Below are positions 56,019 through 64,000 of a stretch of 64,000 bases of DNA, piece after piece. The stretch spans positions 1,240,001 through 1,304,000 of the forward strand of contig NZ_JAAGOY010000004.1 in NCBI RefSeq assembly GCF_010500215.1, in the 5' to 3' direction. The translations under genes and the position numbers were made by a program. This DNA is from Aliiroseovarius sp. PrR006. Lineage in GTDB: Bacteria > Pseudomonadota > Alphaproteobacteria > Rhodobacterales > Rhodobacteraceae. The number at the start of each line of letters is the position of its first letter. The first letter of the stretch is position 1. The notes below the pieces were generated by a model. That model had not been told where the DNA came from. It searched no databases and worked only from the letters and a program-made list of their open reading frames with translations.

Positions 56019-56522
56019 ATGCCCTATGAATGGGTCCGACCCGATGGGCCAGACGCCCCCAAAGCCGAGCTGCACCTGTGGCCCTACCGGTCCCTGCCCC
56101 GGCGTGGCTTTGTCTGGATCATGGGGATGGGATTCGGACTGATGCTGCTGCCCCTGTTGGGCGTGATCGGGACGATTGCCCTGTGGGGCTTGCTTCCCTT
56201 CGGGCTCGCCGCCTTGGGCGCGCTGTGGTTCTTCATCGAGAAGAGCTACAAGGACGGTGAAATCCTGGAAGAACTGCGCATCTGGTCCGACCACATGACC
56301 CTGACCCGCCACGGCCCACGCGGTGATCTGCAGGAATGGGAGGCCAACCCCCATTGGGTGTCGATCCAGCTTCACAAAACCAGCGGCCCGGTGCCGGATT
56401 ATGTGACCCTGAAAGGCAATGGGCGCGAGGTCGAGTTGGGCGCCTTCCTGTCCGAGGACGAACGCCCTCTGCTACATGAAGAGTTGTCGCAAAAACTGAT
56501 GCAGCTAAAGTCGCACCAATAA
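56019..56522 (+). CDS. DUF2244 family membrane protein
   Basis: 167-residue protein. Two hydrophobic segments at about 31-70 (GFVWIMGMGFGLMLLPLLGVIG and LWGLLPFGLAALGALWFFI) form a hairpin, followed by a soluble domain with LRIWSDHMTLTRHGPRGDLQEWEANPHWV. This matches DUF2244, often found near cytochrome oxidase genes in alphaproteobacteria. I start at ATG 56019 after AGAGG. Function unknown. Confidence 0.82.
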   Translation: MPYEWVRPDGPDAPKAELHLWPYRSLPRRGFVWIMGMGFGLMLLPLLGVIGTIALWGLLPFGLAALGALWFFIEKSYKDGEILEELRIWSDHMTLTRHGPRGDLQEWEANPHWVSIQLHKTSGPVPDYVTLKGNGREVELGAFLSEDERPLLHEELSQKLMQLKSHQ

Positions 56523-56523
56523 A

Positions 56524-56549
56524 AAATGCGAGGCCAAGGCCCCGCATTT
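56524..56549. terminator. Bidirectional terminator between DUF2244 and yqeY
   Basis: Stem AAATGCGAGGCC / GGCCCCGCATTT with one mismatch and a 2-nt loop; T-run towards the minus strand and TTTCTT on the plus strand. Confidence 0.75.
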
Positions 56550-56572
56550 CTTCTAATCGGTTTTTGAAGTGT

Positions 56573-57031
56573 TCAGCCCAGCTTGGCTTTCACCATCGGG
56601 CCGACCTTGCCAAAGTCCATCTGGCCGGTGAACTTGGCTTTTAGCTCGCCCATCACCTTACCCATGTCACGGATGCTTTCCGCGCCCACGGCGGCGATGG
56701 CCGCAGCAACAGCGGCCTCGGCCTCGTCTTCCGACAGCTGCTTGGGCAGGAAATCCTCGATCACTTTGATCTCGGCCAGTTCCTTCTCGGCCAGTTCCAG
56801 ACGTCCGCCCTCTTCATAAGCGCGTGCGCTTTCCTGACGCTGTTTGACCATCTTACCAAGAATGGCCAGCACGTCGGCGTCCGACACCTGAGCGTCTTCG
56901 CCTTTTCCCCGCAGGGCGATGTCCTGATCCTTGATCGCGGCATTGATCAGCCGCAGCGTCGTCAACCGCTCGGCGTCCTTGTTTTTCATTGCCGTCTTCA
57001 GGGCGTCATTCACCCGGCTGCGCATGTCCAT
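56573..57031 (-). CDS. yqeY: GatB/YqeY domain protein
   Basis: 152-residue all-helical protein: RSRVNDALKTAMKNKDAERLTTLRLINAAIKDQDIA, MVKQRQESARAYEEGGR, IKVIEDFLPKQLSEDEAEAAV and GKVMGELKAKFTGQMDFGKVGPMVKAKLG. It is the free-standing form of the GatB tail domain, thought to interact with tRNA. The start is uncertain; I use ATG 57031 (MDMRSRV), but ATG 57055 or 57025 are possible. Divergent from carA. Confidence 0.88.
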   Translation of the reverse strand: MDMRSRVNDALKTAMKNKDAERLTTLRLINAAIKDQDIALRGKGEDAQVSDADVLAILGKMVKQRQESARAYEEGGRLELAEKELAEIKVIEDFLPKQLSEDEAEAAVAAAIAAVGAESIRDMGKVMGELKAKFTGQMDFGKVGPMVKAKLG

Positions 57032-57160
57032 GGGTCCATCCATATTCTGTGGCATTCACAAAGACGGGGTTTTACCCAAAAGCCGCAGGGCAATCAACCA
57101 ATCTGTCAGGCGCTAACAGAGTAAAAATTAACACCCGTGCTTTTTCGGCACATTGCGGCC

Positions 57161-57189
57161 TTGACCCGCCCCGACCGCGACACTAGGTT
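57161..57189 (+). promoter_or_regulatory. Candidate sigma-70 promoter of carA
   Basis: TTGACC (57161-57166) and TAGGTT (57184-57189) with a 17-bp spacer, about 30 nt before the carA start. Confidence 0.5.
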
Positions 57190-57219
57190 CGCGCCAATTT
57201 GTCGATCGGGAGTCGCCCA

Positions 57220-58392
57220 ATGTCCGCTGCCACCGCCCCTTCTCAGGAAAATGCCAAACCCACCGCCTGTCTTGTCCTTGCTGACGGCACGATCTTCTAC
57301 GGTCAGGGGTTCGGAGCCACCGGTATCACCACCGCCGAGCTGTGCTTCAACACCGCCATGACCGGGTATCAAGAGATCATGACCGATCCGTCCTATGCCG
57401 GACAGGTTGTCACCTTCACCTTCCCCCATGTTGGGAATGTGGGTGTGAACCCAGAAGATGACGAGACCACAAACCCAGTTGCTGCCGGGATGGTCGTCAA
57501 GTGGGATCCAACCGAGCCGTCGAACTGGCGCTCGACCGAACGTCTGGTAGATTGGCTTGCCAAAACCGGCCGCATCGGTATCGGCGGTATTGATACCCGC
57601 CGTCTGACCCGCGCGATCCGCCAGCAAGGCGCACCGCATGTGGCGATCGCCCATGATCCGGACGGAAACTTCGATATCGAGCTTCTGATTGCTGAAGCCC
57701 GTGGGTTCTCGGGCCTTGAGGGGCTGGATCTGGCGAAGGAAGTCACCTGCGCCCAAAGCTATAAATGGGACGAGATGCGTTGGGCGTGGCCGGATGGCTA
57801 CCCCAAGCAGGACAAACCGCGCCACAAAGTCGTCGCGCTGGACTTCGGTGCCAAGCGCAACATCCTGCGCTGCCTTGCCTCGGCTGGCTGTGACGTCACC
57901 GTCCTTCCCGCCACCGCAACTGCGGAAGAGGTTCTGGCCCACAATCCTGACGGCGTCTTCCTGTCGAACGGCCCCGGCGACCCGGCAGCCACCGGCGAAT
58001 ACGCCGTGCCGATGATCAAGACCATTCTGGACACCACGGATCTGCCCGTCTTCGGGATCTGCCTTGGCCACCAGATGCTGGCTCTGGCCCTTGGTGCACG
58101 TACGATCAAGATGAACCACGGCCACCATGGTGCAAACCACCCGGTCAAAGACAACGACACCGGCAAGGTCGAAATCACCTCGATGAACCACGGTTTCGCC
58201 GTGGACGCAGCCAGCCTGCCCGAAGGCGTTCTGGAAACCCACGTGTCGCTGTTTGACGGATCGAACTGCGGGATCCGCATGGAAACCCGCCCGGTCTTCT
58301 CGGTGCAGTACCACCCCGAAGCCAGCCCGGGCCCGATGGACAGCTACTATCTGTTCGAACGGTTCTCGGACGCGATGGACGCACGCGCCTGA
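57220..58392 (+). CDS. carA: Carbamoyl-phosphate synthase small subunit
   Basis: 390-residue glutaminase subunit providing ammonia for carbamoyl phosphate in arginine and pyrimidine synthesis. N-terminal domain LADGTIFYGQGFGATG, TGYQEIMTDPSYAGQ; C-terminal class I amidotransferase with SNGPGDPAA, the nucleophile cysteine in VFGICLGHQMLALALGA, KMNHGHHGANHPV and the His-Glu pair in VQYHPEASPGP. ATG 57220 follows GGGAG. carB is not next to it, which is common in this order. A hairpin terminator follows. Confidence 0.96.
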   Translation: MSAATAPSQENAKPTACLVLADGTIFYGQGFGATGITTAELCFNTAMTGYQEIMTDPSYAGQVVTFTFPHVGNVGVNPEDDETTNPVAAGMVVKWDPTEPSNWRSTERLVDWLAKTGRIGIGGIDTRRLTRAIRQQGAPHVAIAHDPDGNFDIELLIAEARGFSGLEGLDLAKEVTCAQSYKWDEMRWAWPDGYPKQDKPRHKVVALDFGAKRNILRCLASAGCDVTVLPATATAEEVLAHNPDGVFLSNGPGDPAATGEYAVPMIKTILDTTDLPVFGICLGHQMLALALGARTIKMNHGHHGANHPVKDNDTGKVEITSMNHGFAVDAASLPEGVLETHVSLFDGSNCGIRMETRPVFSVQYHPEASPGPMDSYYLFERFSDAMDARA

Positions 58393-58420
58393 TCCACGGC
58401 GCTACGCCCCTGAGGCGTGG

Positions 58421-58470
58421 TTAAATTGCACTTAAGAAACGGAATGGCGGGTTGGTTAACCCGCCATTAA
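58421..58470 (+). promoter_or_regulatory. Two perfect CtrA-type boxes
   Basis: TTAAATTGCACTTAA (58421-58435) and TTAACCCGCCATTAA (58456-58470) both fit TTAA-N7-TTAA exactly. They lie 49-98 nt upstream of the glycosyltransferase start. A third, partial site TTAAACGAGCATAAA is at 58504-58518. Confidence 0.65.
58443..58468 (+). terminator. Stem-loop after carA
   Basis: Perfect 11-bp stem AATGGCGGGTT (58443-58453) / AACCCGCCATT (58458-58468) with loop GGTT, 51 nt after the carA stop. It lacks a T-run and overlaps the second CtrA-type box. Confidence 0.6.
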
Positions 58471-58518
58471 CCATTCTGCACCCAAGCTCGTCTGGTCTGA
58501 CAGTTAAACGAGCATAAA

Positions 58519-60519
58519 ATGCCATCTCCAGATTTACGTATCATCCACACGAATGATGCGGCTTCGGTTCAGGCAGGGATCGAAGAACACCGCGCATTCG
58601 GATCGCACACGGCCCGACCGGTCGCCCCGATTCGCCCAACCGCCGCGCCCGCGCGCCGCAAGCCTTTGGGCCAAGTGCTGGTGGAAATGGGCGCGCTGTC
58701 CCCCGAAAACTTGTCATTGGCCGTGGCCCTGATGGCCCGCGAAGATGCGCGCTTTGGTGACATCCTTCTGGCCAATGGTTGGGTCAGCCGATCCGACCTC
58801 TATTCCGCCTTGGCGCTTCAATATAGATGCGAGATCGCGGACCTGACCGCGCAACGCCCTGATGTGCGCCTGATCGACCAGATAGGGGCCGAGTTCTGCA
58901 TTCGAAACGGCATCGTCCCGTGGAAACGGGCAGGCGGAGCCACCATCATCATCTGCGCGCGCCCCGACCAGTTCGAAAGTCTCTCTAAAAGTTTTCCGGC
59001 CTCGTGGGGCAAATGCTATCTGGCCATCGCCCCCGAGGAAGACATCCACTCGGCCCTCGTAGACCTGCGCCACCGCAGCCTCGCCCAGCGCGCGGAAAGC
59101 CGTGTAGCGGCAGAAGACAGCTGCCGGACATGGAGCCAAACCGCCGTGATGCGGTTCGGATTATCCTTGGTACTAGCCGTCAGTGCGGTTTTCGTCGTCT
59201 CAAGATTCGCCGGTTTTGCGGTGCTTGTCGGTTGGGCGGTCCTGACACTGATCCTGAATTCGTCCCTCAAAGCCATCGCCGCGTGGCAATTCTGGCGCGC
59301 GAAACGAGACGACAGCGGGGCGTTCATTTCATCACGTTCTCCGCAGGGTTTTCTGAAGCTGCCGACCGTATCCATCCTCGTCCCGCTCTACAAAGAACGC
59401 GAGATCGCCGGGCGGCTGGTGAAGCGGCTGGAGCGTCTCTCCTATCCGCGCGAGCTGTTGGATATTTGTCTGGTGGTCGAAGAGGACGATACGCTGACCC
59501 AGCAAACGCTCGCACGCTCTGACTTGCCCCGCTGGATGCGCCAAATCGTGGTGCCGCGCGGGGTCGTGAAAACCAAACCCCGCGCGATGAATTTCGCGCT
59601 GGATTTCTGCAAGGGCGCGATCATCGGCGTCTACGATGCCGAGGACGCCCCCGCCCCCGATCAGATCCACAAGGTCGTACGCCGTTTTTCCGAGCGCGGA
59701 CCCGAGGTCGCCTGCCTGCAAGGCAAGCTGGATTTCTACAACGCCCGCACCAACTGGCTGAGCCGCTGTTTCACTGTGGAATACGCAACTTGGTGGGGGC
59801 TGGTCCTGCCGGGGGTCGAGCGTATGGGCTTTGCCATTCCACTGGGCGGAACCACGCTGTTCTTCCGTCGCAATGCGCTTGAAGCACTCGGTGGCTGGGA
59901 CGCCCATAACGTGACCGAGGACGCGGATCTTGGCATCCGCCTGGCCCGACGCGGCTATCGCACCGAACTGATCGACACGGTGACCGAGGAAGAAGCCAAT
60001 TGTCGCGTCTGGCCGTGGATCAAGCAGCGTTCACGCTGGATCAAGGGCTATGCGATGACTTATGGCGTCCACATGCGCAACCCGCGCCAGCTGCGCCGCG
60101 AACTTGGCTGGTGGAAATTTACTGGCTTCCAGATTCTATTTCTGGGGGCACTGTCGCAATTCCTGCTCGCCCCGATCCTGTGGACCTTCTGGGCCTTCCC
60201 GCTGGGCCTGCCCCACCCCCTGCGAGGTGTTGCACCGCATAATCTTTTGGTCGTGCTTGGCACAGTGTTCATGGCAGCCGAGCTGTTGACGATCACGGTC
60301 GGCGTGCAAGCGGTCAGCACCCCAAAACATCGCTGGCTCAGATACTGGGTGCCGACCCTGCATTTCTATTATCCGTTGGCATCACTGGCCGCGATGAAAG
60401 GGTTCTTCGAGATCATGACCAAACCGTTTTACTGGGACAAAACCCAGCACGGGAAATTTGATCAGCCGACAGCAAGCGATGACGCGCCGATCAATCCGAC
60501 AGCGTCGAATCCAGTTTGA
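58519..60519 (+). CDS. Family 2 glycosyltransferase with N-terminal MshEN-like domain
   Basis: 666-residue membrane glycosyltransferase. Residues 48-72 and 77-101 form two similar 25-residue motifs (PLGQVLVEMGALSPENLSL; RFGDILLANGWVSRSDLYSA), the pattern of MshEN, a c-di-GMP-binding fold. Two membrane helices at about 215-250 precede the GT-A catalytic domain: SILVPLYKEREIAGRLV, Asp373-Asp376 (DAED), TEDADLG (466-472) and QRSRW (503-507), as in processive polysaccharide synthases. Three further helices follow from about 535. It probably builds a secreted or surface glycan. Target polymer unknown. It overlaps the end of the GntR gene by 29 nt, tail-to-tail. Confidence 0.85.
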   Translation: MPSPDLRIIHTNDAASVQAGIEEHRAFGSHTARPVAPIRPTAAPARRKPLGQVLVEMGALSPENLSLAVALMAREDARFGDILLANGWVSRSDLYSALALQYRCEIADLTAQRPDVRLIDQIGAEFCIRNGIVPWKRAGGATIIICARPDQFESLSKSFPASWGKCYLAIAPEEDIHSALVDLRHRSLAQRAESRVAAEDSCRTWSQTAVMRFGLSLVLAVSAVFVVSRFAGFAVLVGWAVLTLILNSSLKAIAAWQFWRAKRDDSGAFISSRSPQGFLKLPTVSILVPLYKEREIAGRLVKRLERLSYPRELLDICLVVEEDDTLTQQTLARSDLPRWMRQIVVPRGVVKTKPRAMNFALDFCKGAIIGVYDAEDAPAPDQIHKVVRRFSERGPEVACLQGKLDFYNARTNWLSRCFTVEYATWWGLVLPGVERMGFAIPLGGTTLFFRRNALEALGGWDAHNVTEDADLGIRLARRGYRTELIDTVTEEEANCRVWPWIKQRSRWIKGYAMTYGVHMRNPRQLRRELGWWKFTGFQILFLGALSQFLLAPILWTFWAFPLGLPHPLRGVAPHNLLVVLGTVFMAAELLTITVGVQAVSTPKHRWLRYWVPTLHFYYPLASLAAMKGFFEIMTKPFYWDKTQHGKFDQPTASDDAPINPTASNPV

Positions 60520-61138
60520 TCCGAGTCTCGAACGCCAGCGAAATGTGCTTTCTCAGGGCTGTGCGGGCTGCTTCCTGATCGCGAGCCTCGATGGCAGTAA
60601 CGATCGCGTCATGCTCTGAAATCGCATCCTCGCTACGCCCTTCTGCGGCAAGTGACGTCGTCGCCAAAAGCGCCATTGACCGGTGGACCAAATCCAGTTG
60701 CTGCACCAGATAGCGGTTGTGCGACGCCAGATGAAGCTGCTTGTGGAAACGGCGATTGGCGCGGGCCAAAGCAGACGGATTGTCCAACAACTGTCGATCT
60801 TCCTCGACCATCTCACGCAGCACGCGGATTTCTTCGGGGGCGGCGTGTTGGGCCGCCAGCGACGCGGCCAGACCTTCCAGTTCCGCGCGCACAACATAAA
60901 GCTCGGCCAATTGGCTGTGGTCCAGCGACGCCACGATCAGGCTGCGACCGTCGCGGGTCAGAAGCGACTGCGTCTCGAGCCTCTGAAGTGCCTCGCGGAT
61001 CGGGGTGCGGGACACGCCAAATCGCTCGGCCAGCTCGTTTTCAACCAGCCGGTCGCCGGGCTTATACGTGCCCGTATCAATCGCATCGAGGATCATCTCA
61101 TACGCGTCGCGTTGTCCCTGTTTACCCTCAGCCACCAT
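60491..61138 (-). CDS. GntR family regulator, FCD (FadR-like) subgroup
   Basis: 215-residue regulator. Winged HTH at residues 10-75 (YKPGDRLVENELAERFGVSRTPIREALQRLETQSLL) and an FCD effector domain (ELYVVRAELEGLAASLAA, NRRFHKQLHLASHNRYL, SEHDAIVTAIEARDQEAART) with the metal-binding histidines of that domain. ATG 61138 (MVAEGKQGQ) follows AGGA. It lies divergent from the HAD nucleotidase. Effectors are usually small organic acids; target genes cannot be named. Confidence 0.88.
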   Translation of the reverse strand: MVAEGKQGQRDAYEMILDAIDTGTYKPGDRLVENELAERFGVSRTPIREALQRLETQSLLTRDGRSLIVASLDHSQLAELYVVRAELEGLAASLAAQHAAPEEIRVLREMVEEDRQLLDNPSALARANRRFHKQLHLASHNRYLVQQLDLVHRSMALLATTSLAAEGRSEDAISEHDAIVTAIEARDQEAARTALRKHISLAFETRIKLDSTLSD

Positions 61139-61284
61139 TCTGTCCTTCCGGCCTTTATTGATCCGCTCAGATAAGCATGCTGCCATGAACATGGCAAACA
61201 ACAACCACGCGTCGCGACGTCGCAGAGTCCGTTTTCGTCGATTAAGACCTTTAACCTGCCCAGTCGGCGGTCTACTTTCCCCCC

Positions 61285-61932
61285 ATGGTCGCCGATCTGT
61301 TCTCTCACGTCAGTCACTGGGTTTTTGACTTGGACAACACGCTTTACCCGCCGCGGGTACGGCTGTTTGACCAGATCGAAGTGCGCATGACCAACTGGGT
61401 GATGGAAGAGCTTGGCGTTGAGCGGGCCGAGGCGGATCGCCTACGCAACAAGTACTGGCGCGAGCACGGCACCACGCTTGCCGGATTGATGCGCGAGCAC
61501 GGTGTGGATCCCGACCCCTATCTGCACGACGTACACGACATTTCCTTCGATGCGCTGGAACCAGATCACGATCTGGCCAGCCACATCACCAACCTGCCAG
61601 GGCGCAAGATCGTCTACACCAACGGCTCGGCCCCCTATGCCGAACAGGTGCTTGCCGCGCGGGGTTTGTCTGGGCTGTTTGATGCGGTTTATGGCGTGGA
61701 ACACGCAGATTTCCATCCCAAGCCTGACCGCGCCGCCTTTGACGCCGTGTTTGCCCGCGACGGCGTGAAGCCTGATGTCGCTGCGATGTTCGAAGACGAC
61801 CCGCGCAATCTGGCCGTGCCGCACGCGTTGGGCATGAAAACCGTCCATGTCGCGCCAACGCCCGAACCCGCCGATCACATTCACCACCACACCGACGACC
61901 TGACCGCGTTTCTGGAGCGGCTGGTGAAGTAA
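61285..61932 (+). CDS. HAD-family pyrimidine 5'-nucleotidase
   Basis: 215-residue HAD phosphatase of the SDT1/Phm8 type. Motif I WVFDLDNTLYPP (nucleophile aspartates), motif II YTNGSAPYAE, motif III lysine in HPKPDRAAFDAV and motif IV FEDDPRNL. In yeast this type dephosphorylates pyrimidine nucleotides. A His run (DHIHHHTDD) near the C-terminus is notable. It starts at ATG 61285. 14 nt separate it from the ubiquinone hydroxylase, so both are likely in one transcript. Confidence 0.86.
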   Translation: MVADLFSHVSHWVFDLDNTLYPPRVRLFDQIEVRMTNWVMEELGVERAEADRLRNKYWREHGTTLAGLMREHGVDPDPYLHDVHDISFDALEPDHDLASHITNLPGRKIVYTNGSAPYAEQVLAARGLSGLFDAVYGVEHADFHPKPDRAAFDAVFARDGVKPDVAAMFEDDPRNLAVPHALGMKTVHVAPTPEPADHIHHHTDDLTAFLERLVK

Positions 61933-61946
61933 CCAAAGGACACACC

Positions 61947-63146
61947 ATGACCGAACATCGTGCTGACATTTTCATCTCGGGCGGCGGGATCGCCGGTCAG
62001 GTGTCGGCAGCCGCCTTTGCCGCTGCCGGATTCAGCGTGGTCATGGCCGACCCCTTCGTCCCCGTGACCACAGCGAACGAGGAAAAATCCGACCTGCGGT
62101 CGACCGCCTTCTTGCGCCCCGCCCGACAGCTGTTTGACCGTATCGGGTTGTGGCCACATCTGAAAGATCATGCCAAACCGCTAGACCAACTGGCGGTGAT
62201 CGACACAACCGGCTGGCCGCCCGAAGTGCGTGACCGGCGCGTGTTCCGTTCGGACGATATGGGCGACGAGCCTTTTGGCTGGAACCTGATGAACTGGGTC
62301 GTTCGGCGTGAAATTTGGGCCTATCTGCAGAATCAACCGCTGATCACGCCGCTTTACGGCACGGGCTTTCGCTCGATGGTCCAACGCACCGGCGAAATCA
62401 TCGTCACCCTGACCAACGGAGACCGCGTCCGCGCCCGGATGGGCATCGCGGCGGATGGCAAATTCTCGCCCCTGCGCGAAGCCGCGGGGATCACTGTTTC
62501 GACCACACGCTATGGACAGAAATCGCTGGCCTTCACGGTCACGCACGACCTGCCGCACGGCAATATCTCGACAGAGATCTATAACGAGGGCGGCCCCTTC
62601 ACCATCGTACCGCTGCCTGACATGGACGGTAAACATGCCTCTGCCATCGTGTGGATGAACCAAGGCCCGCGTGCAGTTGAGCTGATGAATATGGACGTGA
62701 CCGAGTTCGAGGATGTGATGTTTCAGCGCTCGACCGGACTGTTGGGTCGGATGCATCTGGAAGGCAACCGCTCGGTCTGGCCGATCATCACACAGACGGC
62801 GGATCAGCTGGTCTCGGGCCGTGTGGCCGTGGTGGCTGAAGCCGCCCACGCCCTGCCCCCGATTGGCGCGCAGGGGCTGAACACCTCGCTGAATGACGTG
62901 ATCGCCCTGCTGGAACTGGCCGAGGCCGATCCAAGCGCCCTTGGCAATCCTGCTATGATGAAGGCCTATGACGCCGCTCGCATGACCGACATCGCACGTC
63001 GCGCCCGTGCCATCGACTTGTTCAACCGCGTCACGCGGTCTGGGGATGGCGTGATGCAAACCGTGCGTCTTCTGGGGTTGAAAGCGGTGCATGATGTGGC
63101 CCCGATGCGCAAGCGCGTGATGCGTGCTGGGCTCGGACCAAACTGA
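61947..63146 (+). CDS. UbiH/UbiF/COQ6-type FAD monooxygenase
   Basis: 399-residue flavoprotein hydroxylase of ubiquinone synthesis. FAD-binding DIFISGGGIAGQVSAAAFAAAG at the N-terminus, middle strand MGIAADGKFSPLREAAGI, and the second FAD block VAVVAEAAHALPPIGAQGLNTSLNDV. Alphaproteobacteria often use UbiL or UbiM for several ring positions, so I do not choose a letter. Ribosome site AAAGGA. Membrane-associated with the Ubi complex. Confidence 0.9.
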   Translation: MTEHRADIFISGGGIAGQVSAAAFAAAGFSVVMADPFVPVTTANEEKSDLRSTAFLRPARQLFDRIGLWPHLKDHAKPLDQLAVIDTTGWPPEVRDRRVFRSDDMGDEPFGWNLMNWVVRREIWAYLQNQPLITPLYGTGFRSMVQRTGEIIVTLTNGDRVRARMGIAADGKFSPLREAAGITVSTTRYGQKSLAFTVTHDLPHGNISTEIYNEGGPFTIVPLPDMDGKHASAIVWMNQGPRAVELMNMDVTEFEDVMFQRSTGLLGRMHLEGNRSVWPIITQTADQLVSGRVAVVAEAAHALPPIGAQGLNTSLNDVIALLELAEADPSALGNPAMMKAYDAARMTDIARRARAIDLFNRVTRSGDGVMQTVRLLGLKAVHDVAPMRKRVMRAGLGPN

Positions 63147-63259
63147 CCCGACGCCTGAATGCTGCACTGCGGCATGGCGCCACATGACAGGATTGTCGCA
63201 TTCCGCGTCCTGAACACATGCAGGATACCCATCCCGCAACGTGAACAGGAGACCTCATC

Positions 63260-63460
63260 ATGGCAACCGAACTGACCCCGGAACAGAAAGCCAAAGACGC
63301 ACGCGCCGAAAAAATCGCCTTTATGATCATTGGCGCAGTCATCGCGACCCTTGCCGCCGGCTTTCTTCTAAATGGCATCGTGGGCGTAGGGCTTGTGGCC
63401 CTGTCGACCGTCCCGGTGATCTACCTGCTGCTGGTCACTATGGCAGGCGGCAAAGGGTAG
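63260..63460 (+). CDS. Small membrane protein
   Basis: 66-residue protein with two predicted membrane segments (FMIIGAVIATLAAGFLLNGIVG and LVALSTVPVIYLLLVTMAG) after a charged N-terminus MATELTPEQKAKDARAEK. Strong ribosome site CAGGAG. Not recognised; terminator follows directly. Confidence 0.68.
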   Translation: MATELTPEQKAKDARAEKIAFMIIGAVIATLAAGFLLNGIVGVGLVALSTVPVIYLLLVTMAGGKG

Positions 63461-63486
63461 TCACACCAGCCTTCGGAATAAAAAAT

Positions 63487-63514
63487 ACGGCGCGCAGATT
63501 CTGCGCGCCGTTTT
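63487..63514. terminator. Bidirectional terminator
   Basis: Perfect 11-bp stem ACGGCGCGCAG (63487-63497) / CTGCGCGCCGT (63501-63511), 3-nt loop, T-run; A-run on the other side. Separates convergent genes. Confidence 0.9.
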
Positions 63515-63518
63515 GATT

Positions 63519-64000
63519 TTAAAGAACCTTCTTCAGCACGTCCTCAAGCCGGGCCACGCTGGCATCGACATCATAGAGCTTGTCGAGGCCAAAGAGCCCA
63601 AGACGGAAGGACGAATACTCGTCGCCCTCATCCACCATCAACGGCACACCCGCCGCGATCTGAACACCCTCAGCCGCAAAGGCTTTCCCCGCCTTGATGT
63701 CGGGATTTGCGGTATAGGACACGACTACACCCGGCGCTTCGAACCCCTCGGCAGCCACGGATTTGATGCCGTTCTCGGCAAGCAATGCACGCACGCGGCG
63801 ACCTTGTTCCCATTGGGCATCGCGTAGTTTTTCGAACCCGTATTCCTTGGTTTCCAACATGGTATCGCGGAAGGCGCGCAGTGCGTCAGTCGGCATCGTC
63901 GCGTGATAGGCATGCCCGCCGCCCTCATAGGCCTCCATGATCGACAGCCACTTGCCCAAATCCACCGCGAACGAGGTCGAGGTCGCGGCTTTCGCCATGT
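63519..64000 (-). CDS. Class V aminotransferase (alanine/serine-glyoxylate type), N-terminus outside the window
   Basis: C-terminal ~160 residues of a PLP-dependent fold type I enzyme. YHATMPTDALRAFRDTMLE, EGFEAPGVVVSYTANPDIK, GVQIAAGVPLMVDEGDEYSSFRLGLFGLDKL match the small domain of alanine-glyoxylate / serine-glyoxylate aminotransferases. The PLP lysine lies beyond the right edge, so activity cannot be checked. The coding frame is open to position 64000, and the ATG-like codon at 63998 is internal. Convergent with the small membrane protein. Confidence 0.78.
   Translation of the reverse strand, partial: MAKAATSTSFAVDLGKWLSIMEAYEGGGHAYHATMPTDALRAFRDTMLETKEYGFEKLRDAQWEQGRRVRALLAENGIKSVAAEGFEAPGVVVSYTANPDIKAGKAFAAEGVQIAAGVPLMVDEGDEYSSFRLGLFGLDKLYDVDASVARLEDVLKKVL

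Noticed and set aside
1-64000. CRISPR array, prophage, intact insertion sequence, rRNA operon or secondary-metabolite cluster
   Set aside because: No regularly spaced repeats, phage structural genes, transposase, rRNA or synthase genes were found in either strand.

Overview
The window looks like a chromosomal core segment of a marine alphaproteobacterium of the Rhodobacterales (Roseobacter group). The basis is about 60% GC by eye, dense operons with 4-bp start/stop overlaps, a membrane-anchored aa3-type oxidase subunit I beside a periplasmic cytochrome c, a hybrid malic enzyme with a phosphotransacetylase tail, an NDUFS4-like complex I accessory protein, a PrpE with TTTGCAAA motifs, an Irr-type box and CtrA-type TTAA-N7-TTAA boxes. 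There is no rRNA, no CRISPR array and no intact insertion sequence. Two tRNA genes (Ser-GCT, Leu-GAG) are present.

Layout. 1-2.6 kb: amidase followed by a malonyl-CoA synthetase (matB, cut by the left edge). 2.7-7.1 kb: a flavodoxin-like oxidoreductase, DUF1992, a periplasmic UshA-type 5'-nucleotidase, then DUF952-pyrD-arsC. 7.1-9.4 kb (minus): two PaaI-like thioesterases and a MATE exporter in one overlapping operon. 9.5-11.2 kb: a putative metal exporter behind an Irr/Fur-type box, then the first of two MerR regulators. 11.4-17.8 kb: a fatty-acid beta-oxidation operon (MerR, acyl-CoA dehydrogenase, GST, thiolase, FadJ) behind a MerR-type operator. 17.9-21.6 kb: DMT exporter, acyl-CoA synthetase and a membrane protein resembling a dead M48 protease. 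21.7-24.9 kb (minus): nucleoside salvage operon cdd-deoB-add-upp. 25.1-29.5 kb: maeB and prpE, the latter with a TTTGCAAA array. 29.6-33.5 kb: nadK, glyA, a small membrane protein, an alpha/beta hydrolase and the complex I accessory protein. 33.5-34.0 kb: an unusual structured, partly AT-rich intergenic region before uvrB. 36.3-39.0 kb (minus): a two-subunit Tat-exported molybdenum hydroxylase. 39.0-40.1 kb: a low-GC islet with a broken gene beside tRNA-Ser. 40.3-47.7 kb: K+/H+ antiporter, DEAD-box helicase, a PfkB kinase with an odd start, and a hydantoinase/oxoprolinase. 47.7-52.0 kb (minus): an ABC transporter with HlyD-like adaptor. 52.1-58.4 kb: tRNA-Leu, lipB, cytochrome c, ctaD, small conserved genes, yqeY and carA. 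58.5-64 kb: a family 2 glycosyltransferase with an MshEN-like N-terminus behind two perfect CtrA-type boxes, a GntR regulator, a HAD nucleotidase, a UbiH-type hydroxylase, a small membrane protein and the end of a class V aminotransferase.

Themes. Much of the window handles short and long acyl-CoAs and their entry into central carbon: MatB, PrpE, acyl-CoA synthetase, ACAD, FadJ, thiolase, thioesterases and MaeB. A second theme is pyrimidine and nucleoside traffic: pyrD, carA, cdd, deoB, add, upp, UshA-type and HAD nucleotidases. I see no complete, clearly new multi-gene system. The strongest unusual signals are regulatory or structural: the CtrA-box/MshEN-glycosyltransferase pair, the TTTGCAAA array at prpE, the G-quadruplex-in-a-hairpin region at 33.6 kb, the degenerate M48-like protein and the pfkB gene without a normal start codon.
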